Counted from the first letter of the stretch, positions 23,311 to 32,691 are shown. The stretch: DNA of 46,483 nucleotides from Pseudomonas citrullilanati (GCF_030580855.1 NZ_JAUQOP010000039.1:1-46483), one strand, 5' to 3'. Numbers and translations: made by a program. Notes: generated by a model not told the origin, from the sequence alone.

Positions 23311-24153
23311 TCAACGGTTCGCCTGGCTGCGGCGCGAGGCCGGCAGCAGCTTGGCAATCGGTTCGGCGCGGGCGGTGTGCTGGCCGAAGTCGGCGTTATA
23401 GGTGGCGATGATTTCGCCGGCGATGGAGATGGCGATTTCCACAGGCAACTTGCCTTTGACCTCACCAATGCCCATCGGGCAACGCAGGCGTTGCAAGGTG
23501 GCGCTGTCGAAGCCGCGATCGCGCAGGCGATGTTCGAACTTGACCCGCTTGGTCTTCGAACCGATCAGGCCGAAGTAGGCGAAGTCGTTGCGCTTGAGGA
23601 TCGCGGCGCTCAATTCCAGGTCGAGCTGGTGGTTGTGGGTCATGACGATGCAATAACTGTCGGCGGGCAGCTCGTCGACTTCATCCAGCGGCTCGTCGGT
23701 GACGATCTTGCGCACGCCGTGGGGCAGGTGCTCGGGAAACTCGGCTTCCCGCGAGTCGATCCAGTGGACCTTGCAGGGCAGGCTCGCCAGCAACGGCACC
23801 AGGGCGCGGCCGACATGGCCGGCGCCGAACACGGCAATCTGCGCCTGCACCTGGCCCATGGGTTCGAACAGCAACACCGTCACGCCGCCGCAGCACTGGC
23901 CGAGGCTGGCGCCGAGGCTGAAGCGCTCCAGGTGGGTGGCCTGCTGGCCGCTGGCAAGCATCTGCCGGGCGATCTCCATGGCCTTGTATTCCAGGTGCCC
24001 ACCGCCGATGGTGTCGAACGTCTGGCTGGCACTGATGACCATCTTCGAACCGGCGTTGCGCGGGGTGGAGCCCAGCTCTTCGATGATCGTTACCAGCACG
24101 CAGGGTTCGCCGCGGGTTTGCAGGTCGGCGAGGGCGCTGATCCAGTTGTACAT
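23311..24153 (-). CDS. xdhC: Xanthine dehydrogenase accessory protein XdhC
   Basis: A 280-residue cytosolic maturation factor that binds the molybdenum cofactor, promotes its sulfuration and delivers it to the XdhB subunit. An N-terminal XdhC/CoxI domain carries GSTPRNAGSKM, the GGGHLE segment and the conserved GQCCGG cysteine motif (about residue 86). A C-terminal Rossmann domain carries FGAGHVGRAL. It sits between xdhB and guaD on one strand. A REP doublet lies in the 128-base gap to xdhB and may lower or protect the downstream transcript. Confidence 0.94.
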   Translation of the reverse strand: MYNWISALADLQTRGEPCVLVTIIEELGSTPRNAGSKMVISASQTFDTIGGGHLEYKAMEIARQMLASGQQATHLERFSLGASLGQCCGGVTVLLFEPMGQVQAQIAVFGAGHVGRALVPLLASLPCKVHWIDSREAEFPEHLPHGVRKIVTDEPLDEVDELPADSYCIVMTHNHQLDLELSAAILKRNDFAYFGLIGSKTKRVKFEHRLRDRGFDSATLQRLRCPMGIGEVKGKLPVEIAISIAGEIIATYNADFGQHTARAEPIAKLLPASRRSQANR

Positions 24154-24189
24154 ATTTCACCTCAACATTTCTGTTGTCTGTTCGGGCCT

Positions 24190-24270
24190 CATCGCGAGCA
24201 AGCTCAGCTCCCACAGGGATCTTGTTAACCCTGAGATCCCTTGTGGGAGCCGAGCTTGCTCGCGATAGCC
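24190..24270. repeat. REP doublet inside the xdh operon
   Basis: Inverted (24190-24216) and forward (24242-24270) REP copies, of a variant with one extra base in the core (GAGCCGAGC / GCTCAGCTC), located between xdhB and xdhC. Being intra-operonic, it could set different mRNA levels on its two sides. Confidence 0.85.
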
Positions 24271-24281
24271 GCGCCGCGGTC

Positions 24282-26681
24282 TTAGAGCGCAGCCAACTCG
24301 GTTTCAACAGGCTCAGCCGCAACCGCCCTCAACCCCCGCATCTGCTCACACCCCCACAACACCCGCTCCGGTGTCGCCGGGGCGTCGATCCGCGGTTGGT
24401 GCCGGTAATCCCCCAGGCTGGCCACCGCGTCCTTGATGGCGCACCACGCGGCGATGCCGAGCATGAACGGCGGTTCGCCCACGGCCTTGGAGTGGAACAC
24501 GGTGTCTTCGGGGTTCTTGCGGTTTTCCACCAGCTTGACCCGCAGGTCCAGCGGCATGTCGGCCACGGCCGGGATCTTGTAGCTGGCCGGGCCGTTGGTC
24601 ATCAGCTTGCCCTTGTCGTTCCACACCAGCTCTTCCATGGTCAGCCAGCCCATGCCCTGGATGAAACCGCCTTCGACCTGGCCGATGTCGATGGCCGGGT
24701 TCAGCGAGGCGCCGACGTCGTGGAGGATGTCGGTGCGCAGCATCTTGTACTCGCCGGTGAGGGTATCGACGATCACCTCGGCACACGCCGCGCCATAGGC
24801 GTAGTAATAGAACGGCCGGCCCCGGGCCTGGCTGCGGTCGTAGTAGATTTTCGGGGTCTTGTAGAAGCCGGTGCTCGACAACGAGACCTGGGCGAAATAC
24901 GCCTGCTGGACCAGCGCTTCGAAGGTCAGGATGTGATCGCGCACCCGCACATGGCCGTTGTGGAAGACCACGTCCTCCTCGCTGACCTTGTACTGCCGCG
25001 CGGCGAACTCCACCAGGCGCCGCTTGATGATCTCGGCGGCATTCTGCGCCGCCTTGCCGTTGAGGTCGGCACCGCTGGAGGCGGCGGTGGGCGAGGTGTT
25101 CGGTACCTTGTCGGTGTTGGTCGCGGTGATCTGCACCCGGTCCATTTCCACCTGGAACACCTCGGCCACCACTTGGGCGACCTTGGTGTTCAGGCCCTGG
25201 CCCATTTCGGTGCCGCCGTGGTTCAAGTGAATGCTGCCGTCGGTGTAGACATGGATCAACGCACCTGCCTGGTTGAGAAAGCTGGCGGTGAACGAGATGC
25301 CAAACTTCACTGGCGTCAACGCCAGGCCCTTTTTCAGGATCGGGCTGCCTGCGTTATAGCGGCGGATCGCTTCGCGGCGCTCGGCGTACTGGCTGCTGTG
25401 TTCAAGCTCGGCGGTCATTTCCTCGAGCATGTTGTGCTCGACGGTCTGGTAGTAGTGGGTGACGTTGCGCTCGGTTTTGCCGTAGTAGTTGGCCTTGCGC
25501 ACGGCCAGCGGATCGAGCCCCAGGTGCCGGGCGATGGCGTCCATGACTTCCTCGATGGCCACCATGCCCTGGGGGCCGCCGAAACCGCGATAGGCGGTAT
25601 TGGACGCGGTGTTGGTCTTGCACCGATGGCCGTTGATGGTGGCGTCGCCCAGGTAGTAGGCATTGTCGGCGTGGAACATCGCCCGGTCGACGATCGAGGC
25701 CGACAGGTCCGGCGAGCAGCCGCAGTTGCCGGCCAGTTCCAGGGCGATGCCGTGCAGGCGCCCGGTGCTGTCGAAGCCCACGTCGTATTCGATGTAGAAG
25801 GGGTGGCGCTTGCCGGTCATCAGCATGTCCTCGACCCGGGGCAGGCGCATCTTGGTCGGCTGGCCGGTGAGGTGCGCGACCACGGCGCACAGGCACGCCG
25901 GGCTGGCGGCCTGGGTTTCCTTGCCTCCGAAGCCGCCGCCCATGCGACGCATGTCCACCACGACTTTGTTCATCGACACGCCCAGCACTTCGGCCACCAG
26001 TTTCTGCACTTCGGTGGGGTTCTGGGTCGAGCAGTAGACGAGCATGCCGCCGTCTTCGGTGGGCATCACCGAAGAGATCTGGGTCTCCAGGTAGAAGTGT
26101 TCCTGGCCGCCAATGTGCAACGAGCCCTGGATGCGATGATCGGCGCTTGCCAGGGCCGTGGCCGAATCACCGCGCTGGTGGGTGTGGCTGTCGAGCACGA
26201 AGTGGCGCTTGCGCAGGGCTTCGACCACGTCCAGCACCGGTTCCAGGGCCTCGTACTCGACAATGGCCGCCATCGCCGCCCGGCGCGCGGTGTCCAGGTC
26301 CCTGGCGGCGACGGCCAGCACCGGTTGGCCGACGAACTGCACATCGTCGATCGCCAGCAGTGGGTCGCCGGGTAGCAAGGGACCGATGTCCTTGAGGCCC
26401 GGGATGTCTGCGTGGGTGATCACGATGCGCACGCCTTCGAAGGCGTAGCAGGGCGCGGTATCGATCTTCAGGATGCGCGCGTGGGCACGGTCCGAGAGCC
26501 GCGCATAGACGTGCAACTGGTTGGGGAATTCGAGACGGTCGTCGATGTACTGTGCCTCGCCGGACACATGCTTGGCGGCGCTGTCGTGCTTGACGCTGCG
26601 GCCCACCCCGGTAGCCAGGTCGCGGGCGAACAGCTCGGCCAGTTCGGCTTGGGTCTTCTCTACGGCGTGATGGTTAGACAT
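24282..26681 (-). CDS. xdhB: Xanthine dehydrogenase, molybdenum-binding (large) subunit
   Basis: A 799-residue catalytic subunit that oxidises hypoxanthine and xanthine to urate at the molybdopterin site. Moco-binding features include GGGFGGKE, AYRGFGGPQG, GTEMGQGLNTK and TSPTAASSGADLNG. The catalytic-base motif near the C-terminus is AVGEPPF, with Glu at about residue 736. It starts inside xdhA (8-base overlap at 26674-26681), so the two subunits are translationally coupled. The length is normal for the bacterial XdhB subunit, and no break is seen. Confidence 0.95.
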   Translation of the reverse strand: MSNHHAVEKTQAELAELFARDLATGVGRSVKHDSAAKHVSGEAQYIDDRLEFPNQLHVYARLSDRAHARILKIDTAPCYAFEGVRIVITHADIPGLKDIGPLLPGDPLLAIDDVQFVGQPVLAVAARDLDTARRAAMAAIVEYEALEPVLDVVEALRKRHFVLDSHTHQRGDSATALASADHRIQGSLHIGGQEHFYLETQISSVMPTEDGGMLVYCSTQNPTEVQKLVAEVLGVSMNKVVVDMRRMGGGFGGKETQAASPACLCAVVAHLTGQPTKMRLPRVEDMLMTGKRHPFYIEYDVGFDSTGRLHGIALELAGNCGCSPDLSASIVDRAMFHADNAYYLGDATINGHRCKTNTASNTAYRGFGGPQGMVAIEEVMDAIARHLGLDPLAVRKANYYGKTERNVTHYYQTVEHNMLEEMTAELEHSSQYAERREAIRRYNAGSPILKKGLALTPVKFGISFTASFLNQAGALIHVYTDGSIHLNHGGTEMGQGLNTKVAQVVAEVFQVEMDRVQITATNTDKVPNTSPTAASSGADLNGKAAQNAAEIIKRRLVEFAARQYKVSEEDVVFHNGHVRVRDHILTFEALVQQAYFAQVSLSSTGFYKTPKIYYDRSQARGRPFYYYAYGAACAEVIVDTLTGEYKMLRTDILHDVGASLNPAIDIGQVEGGFIQGMGWLTMEELVWNDKGKLMTNGPASYKIPAVADMPLDLRVKLVENRKNPEDTVFHSKAVGEPPFMLGIAAWCAIKDAVASLGDYRHQPRIDAPATPERVLWGCEQMRGLRAVAAEPVETELAAL

Positions 26682-28128
26682 AAGCGGTCACCCGGGTCTC
26701 GATGTGCGGCGTTTGCAGTTCGATGAAGTATTTACGCAGCAGGTTGCGGGCGCTGAGCAGGCGGTATTCCTTGCTGGCGCGGAAGTCCGACAGCGGCGTG
26801 AAGTCTTCGGCCAGGGCTGCGCAGGCGCGCTCGACGGTGCTGTCGTTCCACTGGGCGCCGATCAGGGCCGCTTCACAGTGCTTGGCACGCTTGGGTGTCG
26901 CAGCCATGCCGCCGAAGGCCACCCGGGCATCGCGGACCACGCCGTTGTCGATGCGCAGGTTGAACGCCGCGCAGACCGCGGAAATGTCGTCGTCCAGGCG
27001 CTTGGACACCTTGTAGGCGCGAAACGCCTGCTCGGCGCTGGCCCGGGGCACGATGATCTTCTCGATGAATTCGCTTTCCTGGCGGGCGGTCACCCGGTAG
27101 TCGATGAAATAGTCTTCCAACGCCAGGGTCCGGCGGACCTGGCCCTTGCACAGGACGAGCTGCGCGCCGAGGGCGATCAGCAGGGGCGGCGAGTCGCCAA
27201 TCGGCGAGGCGTTGCCGATGTTGCCGCCCAGGGTGCCCTGGTTGCGTATCTGCAACGAGGCGAAGCGCTGCAGCAGGTCGCCGAAGTCCGGGTACTCGGC
27301 GTTCAGCGCTTCGTAGCAGTCGGACAGCGAGGTGGCCGCGCCGATTTCCAGGCGATCGTCGAAGCGTTCGACGCGCTTGAGCTCGGCGACGTTGCCGACG
27401 TAGATCATCACCGGCAAGGTGCGGTGGAACTGGGTGACTTCCAGGGCCAGGTCGGTGCCGCCGGCCAGCAGGCGCGCCTGGGGGTAGGCGTCGTAGAGCT
27501 CGGCCAGGTCGGCCACGGTCAGCGGCACCAGGCAGCGCTTGTCGCCGCTGTTGAGCTCGCCGGTTTGCGTCGGGGCGATGGCCTTGAGGTGGGCGATGGT
27601 CTGCGCCTGGCGAGCGTCGAACTGGTCCGGTTGCTTGCCGCAGCAGGCCTGTTCGGCGGCGGCCAGGATCGGCCGGTAGCCGGTGCAGCGGCACAGGTTG
27701 CCGGCCAGGGCTTCATGGGCCTTGTGGGCGTCGGGATGTTCGCTGTTCTTTTGCAGGGCGAACAGCGACATGACGAAGCCCGGCGTGCAGAAGCCGCACT
27801 GCGAGCCGTGGCAGTCGACCATCGCCTGCTGGACGCTGTGCAACTGGCCCTGGTGCTTGAGGTCTTCGACGCTGATCAACTGCTTGCCATGCAGCGACGA
27901 GACGAAGGTCAGGCAGGAATTGAGGCTGCGATAGCGAAGGCTCTCGCCACCGTTGGCGTCGGTGTGCAACTCGCCTACCACCACGGTGCACGCGCCACAA
28001 TCGCCACTGGCGCAGCCTTCCTTGGTACCGGATTTGCCGAGGTGTTCGCGCAGGTATTCGAGCACGGTCAGGTTCGGGTCCAGGACGTGCTCGCTACGGA
28101 GTTCCTGGTTGAGTAAAAACTGGATCAC
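26674..28128 (-). CDS. xdhA: Xanthine dehydrogenase, Fe-S/FAD (small) subunit
   Basis: A 484-residue electron-transfer subunit. The N-terminal ferredoxin-like 2Fe-2S domain has C39, C44, C47 and C72. The second 2Fe-2S domain has C111 and C114 (CGFCTPGF) and C146 and C148 (LCRCTGYRPI). The FAD-binding domain follows (LLAGGTDLALEVT, LGGNIGNASPIGDSPP) with a C-terminal CO-dehydrogenase-flavoprotein-like domain. Electrons go from molybdenum in XdhB through both clusters to FAD and NAD+. It is the first gene of the xdhA-xdhB-xdhC-guaD unit and has a recognisable promoter 44-71 bases upstream. Confidence 0.95.
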   Translation of the reverse strand: MIQFLLNQELRSEHVLDPNLTVLEYLREHLGKSGTKEGCASGDCGACTVVVGELHTDANGGESLRYRSLNSCLTFVSSLHGKQLISVEDLKHQGQLHSVQQAMVDCHGSQCGFCTPGFVMSLFALQKNSEHPDAHKAHEALAGNLCRCTGYRPILAAAEQACCGKQPDQFDARQAQTIAHLKAIAPTQTGELNSGDKRCLVPLTVADLAELYDAYPQARLLAGGTDLALEVTQFHRTLPVMIYVGNVAELKRVERFDDRLEIGAATSLSDCYEALNAEYPDFGDLLQRFASLQIRNQGTLGGNIGNASPIGDSPPLLIALGAQLVLCKGQVRRTLALEDYFIDYRVTARQESEFIEKIIVPRASAEQAFRAYKVSKRLDDDISAVCAAFNLRIDNGVVRDARVAFGGMAATPKRAKHCEAALIGAQWNDSTVERACAALAEDFTPLSDFRASKEYRLLSARNLLRKYFIELQTPHIETRVTAYV

Positions 28129-28171
28129 GGAAGGCCTCGCAGACTCATTATTGTTGTATCGACGTGGGCCG

Positions 28172-28199
28172 AATTTAGCAGGTCTGACTTTTCGGTCAA
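28172..28199 (-). promoter_or_regulatory. Probable sigma-70 promoter of the xdh operon
   Basis: Read on the minus strand: TTGACC (28194-28199), a 16-base spacer, then TAAATT (28172-28177), preceded by TG one base upstream (extended -10). Transcription would begin near 28165, giving a leader of about 37 bases before the xdhA ATG, too short for a riboswitch. The -35 box is embedded in the proximal palindrome described separately. Confidence 0.65.
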
Positions 28200-28221
28200 T
28201 GATTTTCTGACTTAAAGGTCA
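28185..28221. promoter_or_regulatory. Twin palindromic operator upstream of xdhA
   Basis: Two 14-bp imperfect palindromes of the form TGAC-N6-GTCA occur at 28185-28198 (TGACTTTTCGGTCA) and 28208-28221 (TGACTTAAAGGTCA). They lie in the same orientation, 23 bases apart centre to centre, about two helical turns, and share a longer TCTGACTT...GGTCA core. One covers the -35 box; the other lies just upstream of it. The adjacent GntR regulators are the natural candidate binders, but that is inference. Confidence 0.6.
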
Positions 28222-28508
28222 GGAAAAATTCGCTTTGTCGATAAGCAACGCTCTATGGACACTGTAGAACCCTGTGGGAGCCGAGCTTGCTCGCGATGAC
28301 GGCGGTACATTCAGTATGGATGCAAGCTGACAGACCGCTATCGCGAGCAAGCTCGCTCCCACAGGTTCTTCCACGGGTTCTGTTTCAGGATGAGGCTCAA
28401 ACTTTTTGCTTATATCGTGCCAAAAACCCGGTGCAGGCCCTGCGCCATGACGTAGCGAGTGCGCTACACTGCGCCGCTTGTGCAAATCGAAGAGTTTGAA
28501 GGACAACC
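28222..28508. other. xdhA/GntR intergenic remainder
   Basis: With the promoter and palindromes, this completes the 380-base gap between the divergent xdhA and the second GntR gene. It holds the REP doublet at 28273-28363 and a purine-rich Shine-Dalgarno (GAAGGA) just before 28509. A TACACT -10-like hexamer at 28465-28470 has no matching -35. No further gene is seen. Confidence 0.5.
28273..28363. repeat. REP doublet (REPIN-like)
   Basis: Forward REP at 28273-28300 (the GAGCCGAGC variant) and inverted REP at 28334-28363. Unusually for this window it sits in a divergent promoter region rather than after a stop codon. Confidence 0.85.
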
Positions 28509-29168
28509 ATGACGTTCAAGGCCCCGGACAGCCTCGCCGAGCAAATCGCCCACCATCTCGCCGAGCGCATCATTCGCGGTGAAATGAAGCCGGGAGAGCG
28601 CATCCAGGAGCAGAAGGTCACGCTGGCGCTCAACGTCAGCCGCGGTTCGGTCCGCGAGGCCTTGCTGATCCTGGAACGGCGCCACCTGGTCGCGATCCTG
28701 CCGCGCCGTGGCGCCCACGTCACCGAACTCACCGAACACAAGGTGCGCAGCCTCTGCACCCTGATGAGCGAGCTGTACATCCTGCTGGGCAACGCCGTGG
28801 CCCACGGCTGGCAGCAACCGGCCGACATGGCGCCCTTCGTGGCGATCCAGCAGCGCCTGACGGACGCCTTCCAGCGCCAGGACATCCGCACTTTCGTCGA
28901 TGAAAGCTTCAGCGTGATGCGCGCGGCGTACCCGTTCGCCAACAACCCGTACTTGCAGGAAACCGTCGAGAACCTGCAGCCGGCCATGAGCCGTGCCTAT
29001 TTCCTGGCGCTGGACCAGCGCAAGGCCGAGATGAGCGAGTTCCTCGACCTGTTCCAGCGCCTGCTCGTCGCCGTGCTCGCCCGTGATTTGCCGCAGATCC
29101 GCATCGTGCTGACGGCCTATGCCCAGCGCAGCTGCGACCTGGTGGTTTCTGCCCTGACGGCGGCCTGA
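28509..29168 (+). CDS. GntR-family regulator, probable regulator of purine catabolism
   Basis: A 219-residue transcription factor with an N-terminal winged helix (about residues 10-72: IIRGEMKPGERIQEQKVT, LNVSRGSVREALLILERR) and an all-helical FCD-like C-terminal domain. Metal-ligand histidines are less evident than in the 21099 paralogue. ATG 28509 follows GAAGGA at good spacing. It diverges from xdhA, so it is the best candidate to act on the palindromes upstream of that operon. Its stop is one base before the GTG of smc, so it is probably co-transcribed with smc. The effector is unknown; a purine is a reasonable guess. Confidence 0.9.
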   Translation: MTFKAPDSLAEQIAHHLAERIIRGEMKPGERIQEQKVTLALNVSRGSVREALLILERRHLVAILPRRGAHVTELTEHKVRSLCTLMSELYILLGNAVAHGWQQPADMAPFVAIQQRLTDAFQRQDIRTFVDESFSVMRAAYPFANNPYLQETVENLQPAMSRAYFLALDQRKAEMSEFLDLFQRLLVAVLARDLPQIRIVLTAYAQRSCDLVVSALTAA

Positions 29169-29169
29169 C

Positions 29170-32100
29170 GTGCGACTCAAGTGCATCAAGTTGGCGGGGT
29201 TCAAGTCCTTCGTCGACCCGACCACGGTGAACTTCCCCAGCAACATGGCGGCGGTGGTCGGGCCCAATGGCTGCGGCAAGTCGAACATCATCGACGCCGT
29301 GCGCTGGGTGATGGGCGAGAGCTCGGCCAAGAACCTGCGTGGCGAGTCGATGACCGACGTCATCTTCAACGGCTCCACCAGTCGCAAGCCGGTCAGCCAG
29401 GCCAGCATCGAGCTGGTCTTCGATAACTCCGACAGCACCCTGGTGGGCGAATACGCGGCCTATGCGGAGATTTCCATTCGTCGCAAAGTGACCCGCGACA
29501 GCCAGAACAGCTATTTCCTCAATGGTGCCAAGTGCCGGCGCCGGGACATCACCGATATCTTCCTGGGTACCGGCCTGGGCCCGCGCAGCTACTCGATCAT
29601 CGAGCAAGGCATGATCTCCAAGCTGATCGAGGCCAAGCCCGAGGACCTGCGCAACTTCATCGAAGAAGCCGCGGGCATTTCCAAATACAAGGAGCGGCGC
29701 CGCGAAACGGAAAACCGTATCCGCCGTACCCACGAAAACCTCGCCCGCCTGACCGACCTGCGCGAAGAGCTCGAACGCCAGCTCGAACGCCTGCACCGCC
29801 AGGCCGAGGCGGCCAGGAAGTACCAGGAATACAAGGGCGAGGAGCGCCAGCTCAAGGCCCAGCTCTCGGCCCTGCGCTGGCAGGCGTTGAACGAACAGGT
29901 TGGCCAGCGCGAGGCGGTCATCGGCAACCAGGAGGTCAGCTTCGAAGCGCTGGTGGCCGAGCAGCGCAACGCCGACGCGGCCATCGAACGGCTGCGGGAC
30001 GGGCACCATGATCTGTCCGAGCGCTTCAATCTGGTGCAAGGGCGTTTCTATTCCGTAGGCGGCGACATCGCCCGGGTCGAGCAGAGCATCCAGCACGGCC
30101 AGCAGCGGCTGCGCCAGTTGCAGGATGATCTGAAGGAGGCCGAGCGCGCGCGCCTGGAAACCGAATCCCACCTGGGCCACGACCGTACGCTGTTGTTGAC
30201 CCTCGGCGAAGAGCTGGAGCGGCTTACCCCTGAGCAGGAAATCACCAGCGCCGCCGCCGAGGAAGCCGCCGCGGCCCTGGAGGAAGCCGAACTGACCATG
30301 CACGGCTGGCAGGAGCAGTGGGACAGTTTCAACCTGGCCTCGGCCGAGCCGCGGCGCCAGGCGGAGGTTCAGCAGTCGCGCATCCAGCAACTGGAAACCA
30401 GCATGGAGCGCCTGGCCGAGCGCCAGCGCCGTCTCGCCGAGGAGCGTGCCTTGCTGGCGGCGGACCCGGAAGACGCGGCGATCCTGGACTTGAGCGAGCA
30501 ACTGGCGACCAGCGAAGCCACCCTCGAAGACTTGCAGGCCAGCGAGGACGCCCAGGTCGAGCGGCTCGAACAACTGCGCCAGGCCTTGCAACTGGCCTTG
30601 CACAACCAGCAGCAGGCCCAGGGCGAGCTGCAGCGCCTCAACGGCCGGCTCGCCTCGCTGGAGGCCTTGCAGCAGGCCGCGCTGGATCCCGGCACGGGCA
30701 CCGCCGAATGGCTGCGCGACCAGCACCTGGCCGAGCGCCCGCGCCTGGCCGAAGGTTTGAAAGTCGATGCCGGCTGGGAACTGGCGGTGGAAACCGTGCT
30801 CGGCGCCGACCTGCAAGCGGTGTTGGTGGACGACTTCGCCGGCTTCGACCTGTCGGGTTTCAGCCAGGGCGACCTGCGCCTGCTGAGCCCGGCGGCCGAT
30901 GGCGTGCGCGTGCCCGGCAGCTTGCTGGACAAGGTCGAGGCCTTGGTCGATCTGTCGCCGTGGCTGGGCCAGGTCAAGCCGGTGGACAGCCTCGAACAGG
31001 CCTTGGCCCTGCGCGGGCAATTGGCGCCCGGCGAGACCTTGATCAGCCGCGACGGGTATTGGGTTGGCCGGCATTTCCTGCGGGTGCGCCGGGCCAGCGA
31101 AGCCGAGAGCGGGATGCTCGCCCGGGGCCAGGAAATCCAGCGCCTGGGCGAAGAGCGCGAAGAGCGCGAGGCCAACGTCGAGGCCCTGGAAAGCGAATTG
31201 CAGAACTTGCGGGCGCAACAGCGCCAGCAGGAAAATGGCCGCGAACACCTGCGCCGGCTGTTGCAGGACGAAGCCCGCCAGCAGGGCGAGTTGAAGGCAC
31301 AGCTGTCGGCGGGCAAGGCCAAGGTCGAACAATTGGCCCTGCGCCGCACGCGCCTGGAAGAAGAGATCGCCGAACTGAGCGAGCAACGCGCCCTGGAACA
31401 TGAACAGGTCGGCGAGGCACGCCTGCAATTGCAGGAAGCCCTCGATGCCATGGCCCAGGACACCGAGCAGCGCGAATTACTGCTGGCCCAGCGCGACAGC
31501 CTGCGCGAGCGCCTGGACCGGGTGCGGCAAGAGGCGCGCCAGCACAAGGATCACGCTCATCAACTGGCCGTGCGCCTGGGCTCGCTCAAGGCCCAATACG
31601 ATTCCACCCGCCAGGCGCTGGAACGCCTGGAAATGCAGTCCGAGCGCCTGACCGAAAAACGTGAGCAACTGAGCCTCAATCTGGAGGAGGGCGAGGCGCC
31701 GCTGGAAGAGCTGCGCCTCAAGCTCGAGGAGTTGCTCGACAAGCGCATGACCGTCGACGAGGAACTCAAGACCGCGCAGATTGCCCTGGAAGACGCCGAC
31801 CGCGAGCTGCGCGATGCCGAGAAGCGCCGCAGCCAGGCCGAGCAGCAATCGCAGTTGATCCGCACCCAGATGGAACAGCAGCGCCTGGAGTGGCAAGCCC
31901 TGACCGTGCGTCGCAAAGCCTTGCAGGACCAATTGCAGGAAGACGGCTACGACCTCGACGGCGTGCTCGCCACGCTGGTGGCCGGTGCGAATGAAAAAGA
32001 CGCCGAGGAAGAACTGGAGCGCATTGCCCTGCGCATCCAGCGCCTGGGGGCCATCAACCTGGCGGCCATCGACGAATACCAGCAACAGTCCGAACGCAAG

Positions 32101-32658
32101 CGCTACCTGGATGCGCAGAACGACGACCTGGTGGAAGCGCTGGAAACCCTGGAAAACGTCATCCGCAAGATCGACAAGGAAACCCGTAACCGCTTCAAGG
32201 ATACCTTTGATCAGATCAACGGCGGTTTGCAGGCCCTTTTCCCAAAAGTTTTCGGTGGCGGCAGCGCCTACTTGGAACTGACGGGCGAAGATCTACTCGA
32301 TACAGGGGTGACAATCATGGCGCGTCCTCCTGGCAAGAAGAACAGCACCATCCATTTGCTCTCCGGTGGTGAGAAGGCGTTGACTGCCCTGGCGCTGGTC
32401 TTTGCCATTTTCAAGCTGAACCCGGCGCCGTTCTGCATGCTCGACGAAGTCGACGCACCTTTGGATGACGCTAACGTAGGCCGTTACGCACGGCTGGTGA
32501 AGGAGATGTCCGAAACGGTGCAGTTCATCTACATCACCCACAACAAGATCGCCATGGAAATGGCCGACCAGTTGATGGGCGTGACCATGCACGAGCCCGG
32601 TTGCTCGCGGCTGGTGGCGGTGGATGTGGAGGAGGCCATGGCAATGGTGGATGCCTGA
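29170..32658 (+). CDS. smc: Chromosome segregation protein SMC
   Basis: A 1162-residue SMC ATPase that forms dimers and organises the chromosome. The N-terminal head has Walker A GPNGCGKSN (about residues 32-40). Long coiled coils flank a hinge near residues 500-650. The C-terminal head has the signature LSGGEKA (1064-1070) and Walker B FCMLDEVDAP with Asp1092 and Glu1093. I chose the GTG start at 29170 because MRLKCIKLAGFKSFVDPT is the conserved SMC start. The GTG lies one base after the stop of the GntR gene, so translation is probably coupled. The usual partners scpA/scpB are not in the window. A downstream AT-rich hairpin precedes zipA. Confidence 0.97.
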   Translation: MRLKCIKLAGFKSFVDPTTVNFPSNMAAVVGPNGCGKSNIIDAVRWVMGESSAKNLRGESMTDVIFNGSTSRKPVSQASIELVFDNSDSTLVGEYAAYAEISIRRKVTRDSQNSYFLNGAKCRRRDITDIFLGTGLGPRSYSIIEQGMISKLIEAKPEDLRNFIEEAAGISKYKERRRETENRIRRTHENLARLTDLREELERQLERLHRQAEAARKYQEYKGEERQLKAQLSALRWQALNEQVGQREAVIGNQEVSFEALVAEQRNADAAIERLRDGHHDLSERFNLVQGRFYSVGGDIARVEQSIQHGQQRLRQLQDDLKEAERARLETESHLGHDRTLLLTLGEELERLTPEQEITSAAAEEAAAALEEAELTMHGWQEQWDSFNLASAEPRRQAEVQQSRIQQLETSMERLAERQRRLAEERALLAADPEDAAILDLSEQLATSEATLEDLQASEDAQVERLEQLRQALQLALHNQQQAQGELQRLNGRLASLEALQQAALDPGTGTAEWLRDQHLAERPRLAEGLKVDAGWELAVETVLGADLQAVLVDDFAGFDLSGFSQGDLRLLSPAADGVRVPGSLLDKVEALVDLSPWLGQVKPVDSLEQALALRGQLAPGETLISRDGYWVGRHFLRVRRASEAESGMLARGQEIQRLGEEREEREANVEALESELQNLRAQQRQQENGREHLRRLLQDEARQQGELKAQLSAGKAKVEQLALRRTRLEEEIAELSEQRALEHEQVGEARLQLQEALDAMAQDTEQRELLLAQRDSLRERLDRVRQEARQHKDHAHQLAVRLGSLKAQYDSTRQALERLEMQSERLTEKREQLSLNLEEGEAPLEELRLKLEELLDKRMTVDEELKTAQIALEDADRELRDAEKRRSQAEQQSQLIRTQMEQQRLEWQALTVRRKALQDQLQEDGYDLDGVLATLVAGANEKDAEEELERIALRIQRLGAINLAAIDEYQQQSERKRYLDAQNDDLVEALETLENVIRKIDKETRNRFKDTFDQINGGLQALFPKVFGGGSAYLELTGEDLLDTGVTIMARPPGKKNSTIHLLSGGEKALTALALVFAIFKLNPAPFCMLDEVDAPLDDANVGRYARLVKEMSETVQFIYITHNKIAMEMADQLMGVTMHEPGCSRLVAVDVEEAMAMVDA

Positions 32659-32691
32659 AGGAGCAGCCTGTAGGGCATTTACTTGGAGTGC

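Noticed and set aside
21987..23468. Longer guaD start at 23468
   Set aside because: The extra 59 codons overlap xdhC and are Ser/Pro/Arg low-complexity; ATG 23291 gives the family length.
28129..28172. Riboswitch in the xdhA leader
   Set aside because: The leader predicted from the promoter is under 40 bases, too short for a purine aptamer, and no conserved core is visible.
17191..28363. CRISPR array suggested by repeated ~25-base units
   Set aside because: The units are dispersed, in both orientations and separated by genes: REP elements, not regularly spaced direct repeats, and no cas genes are present.
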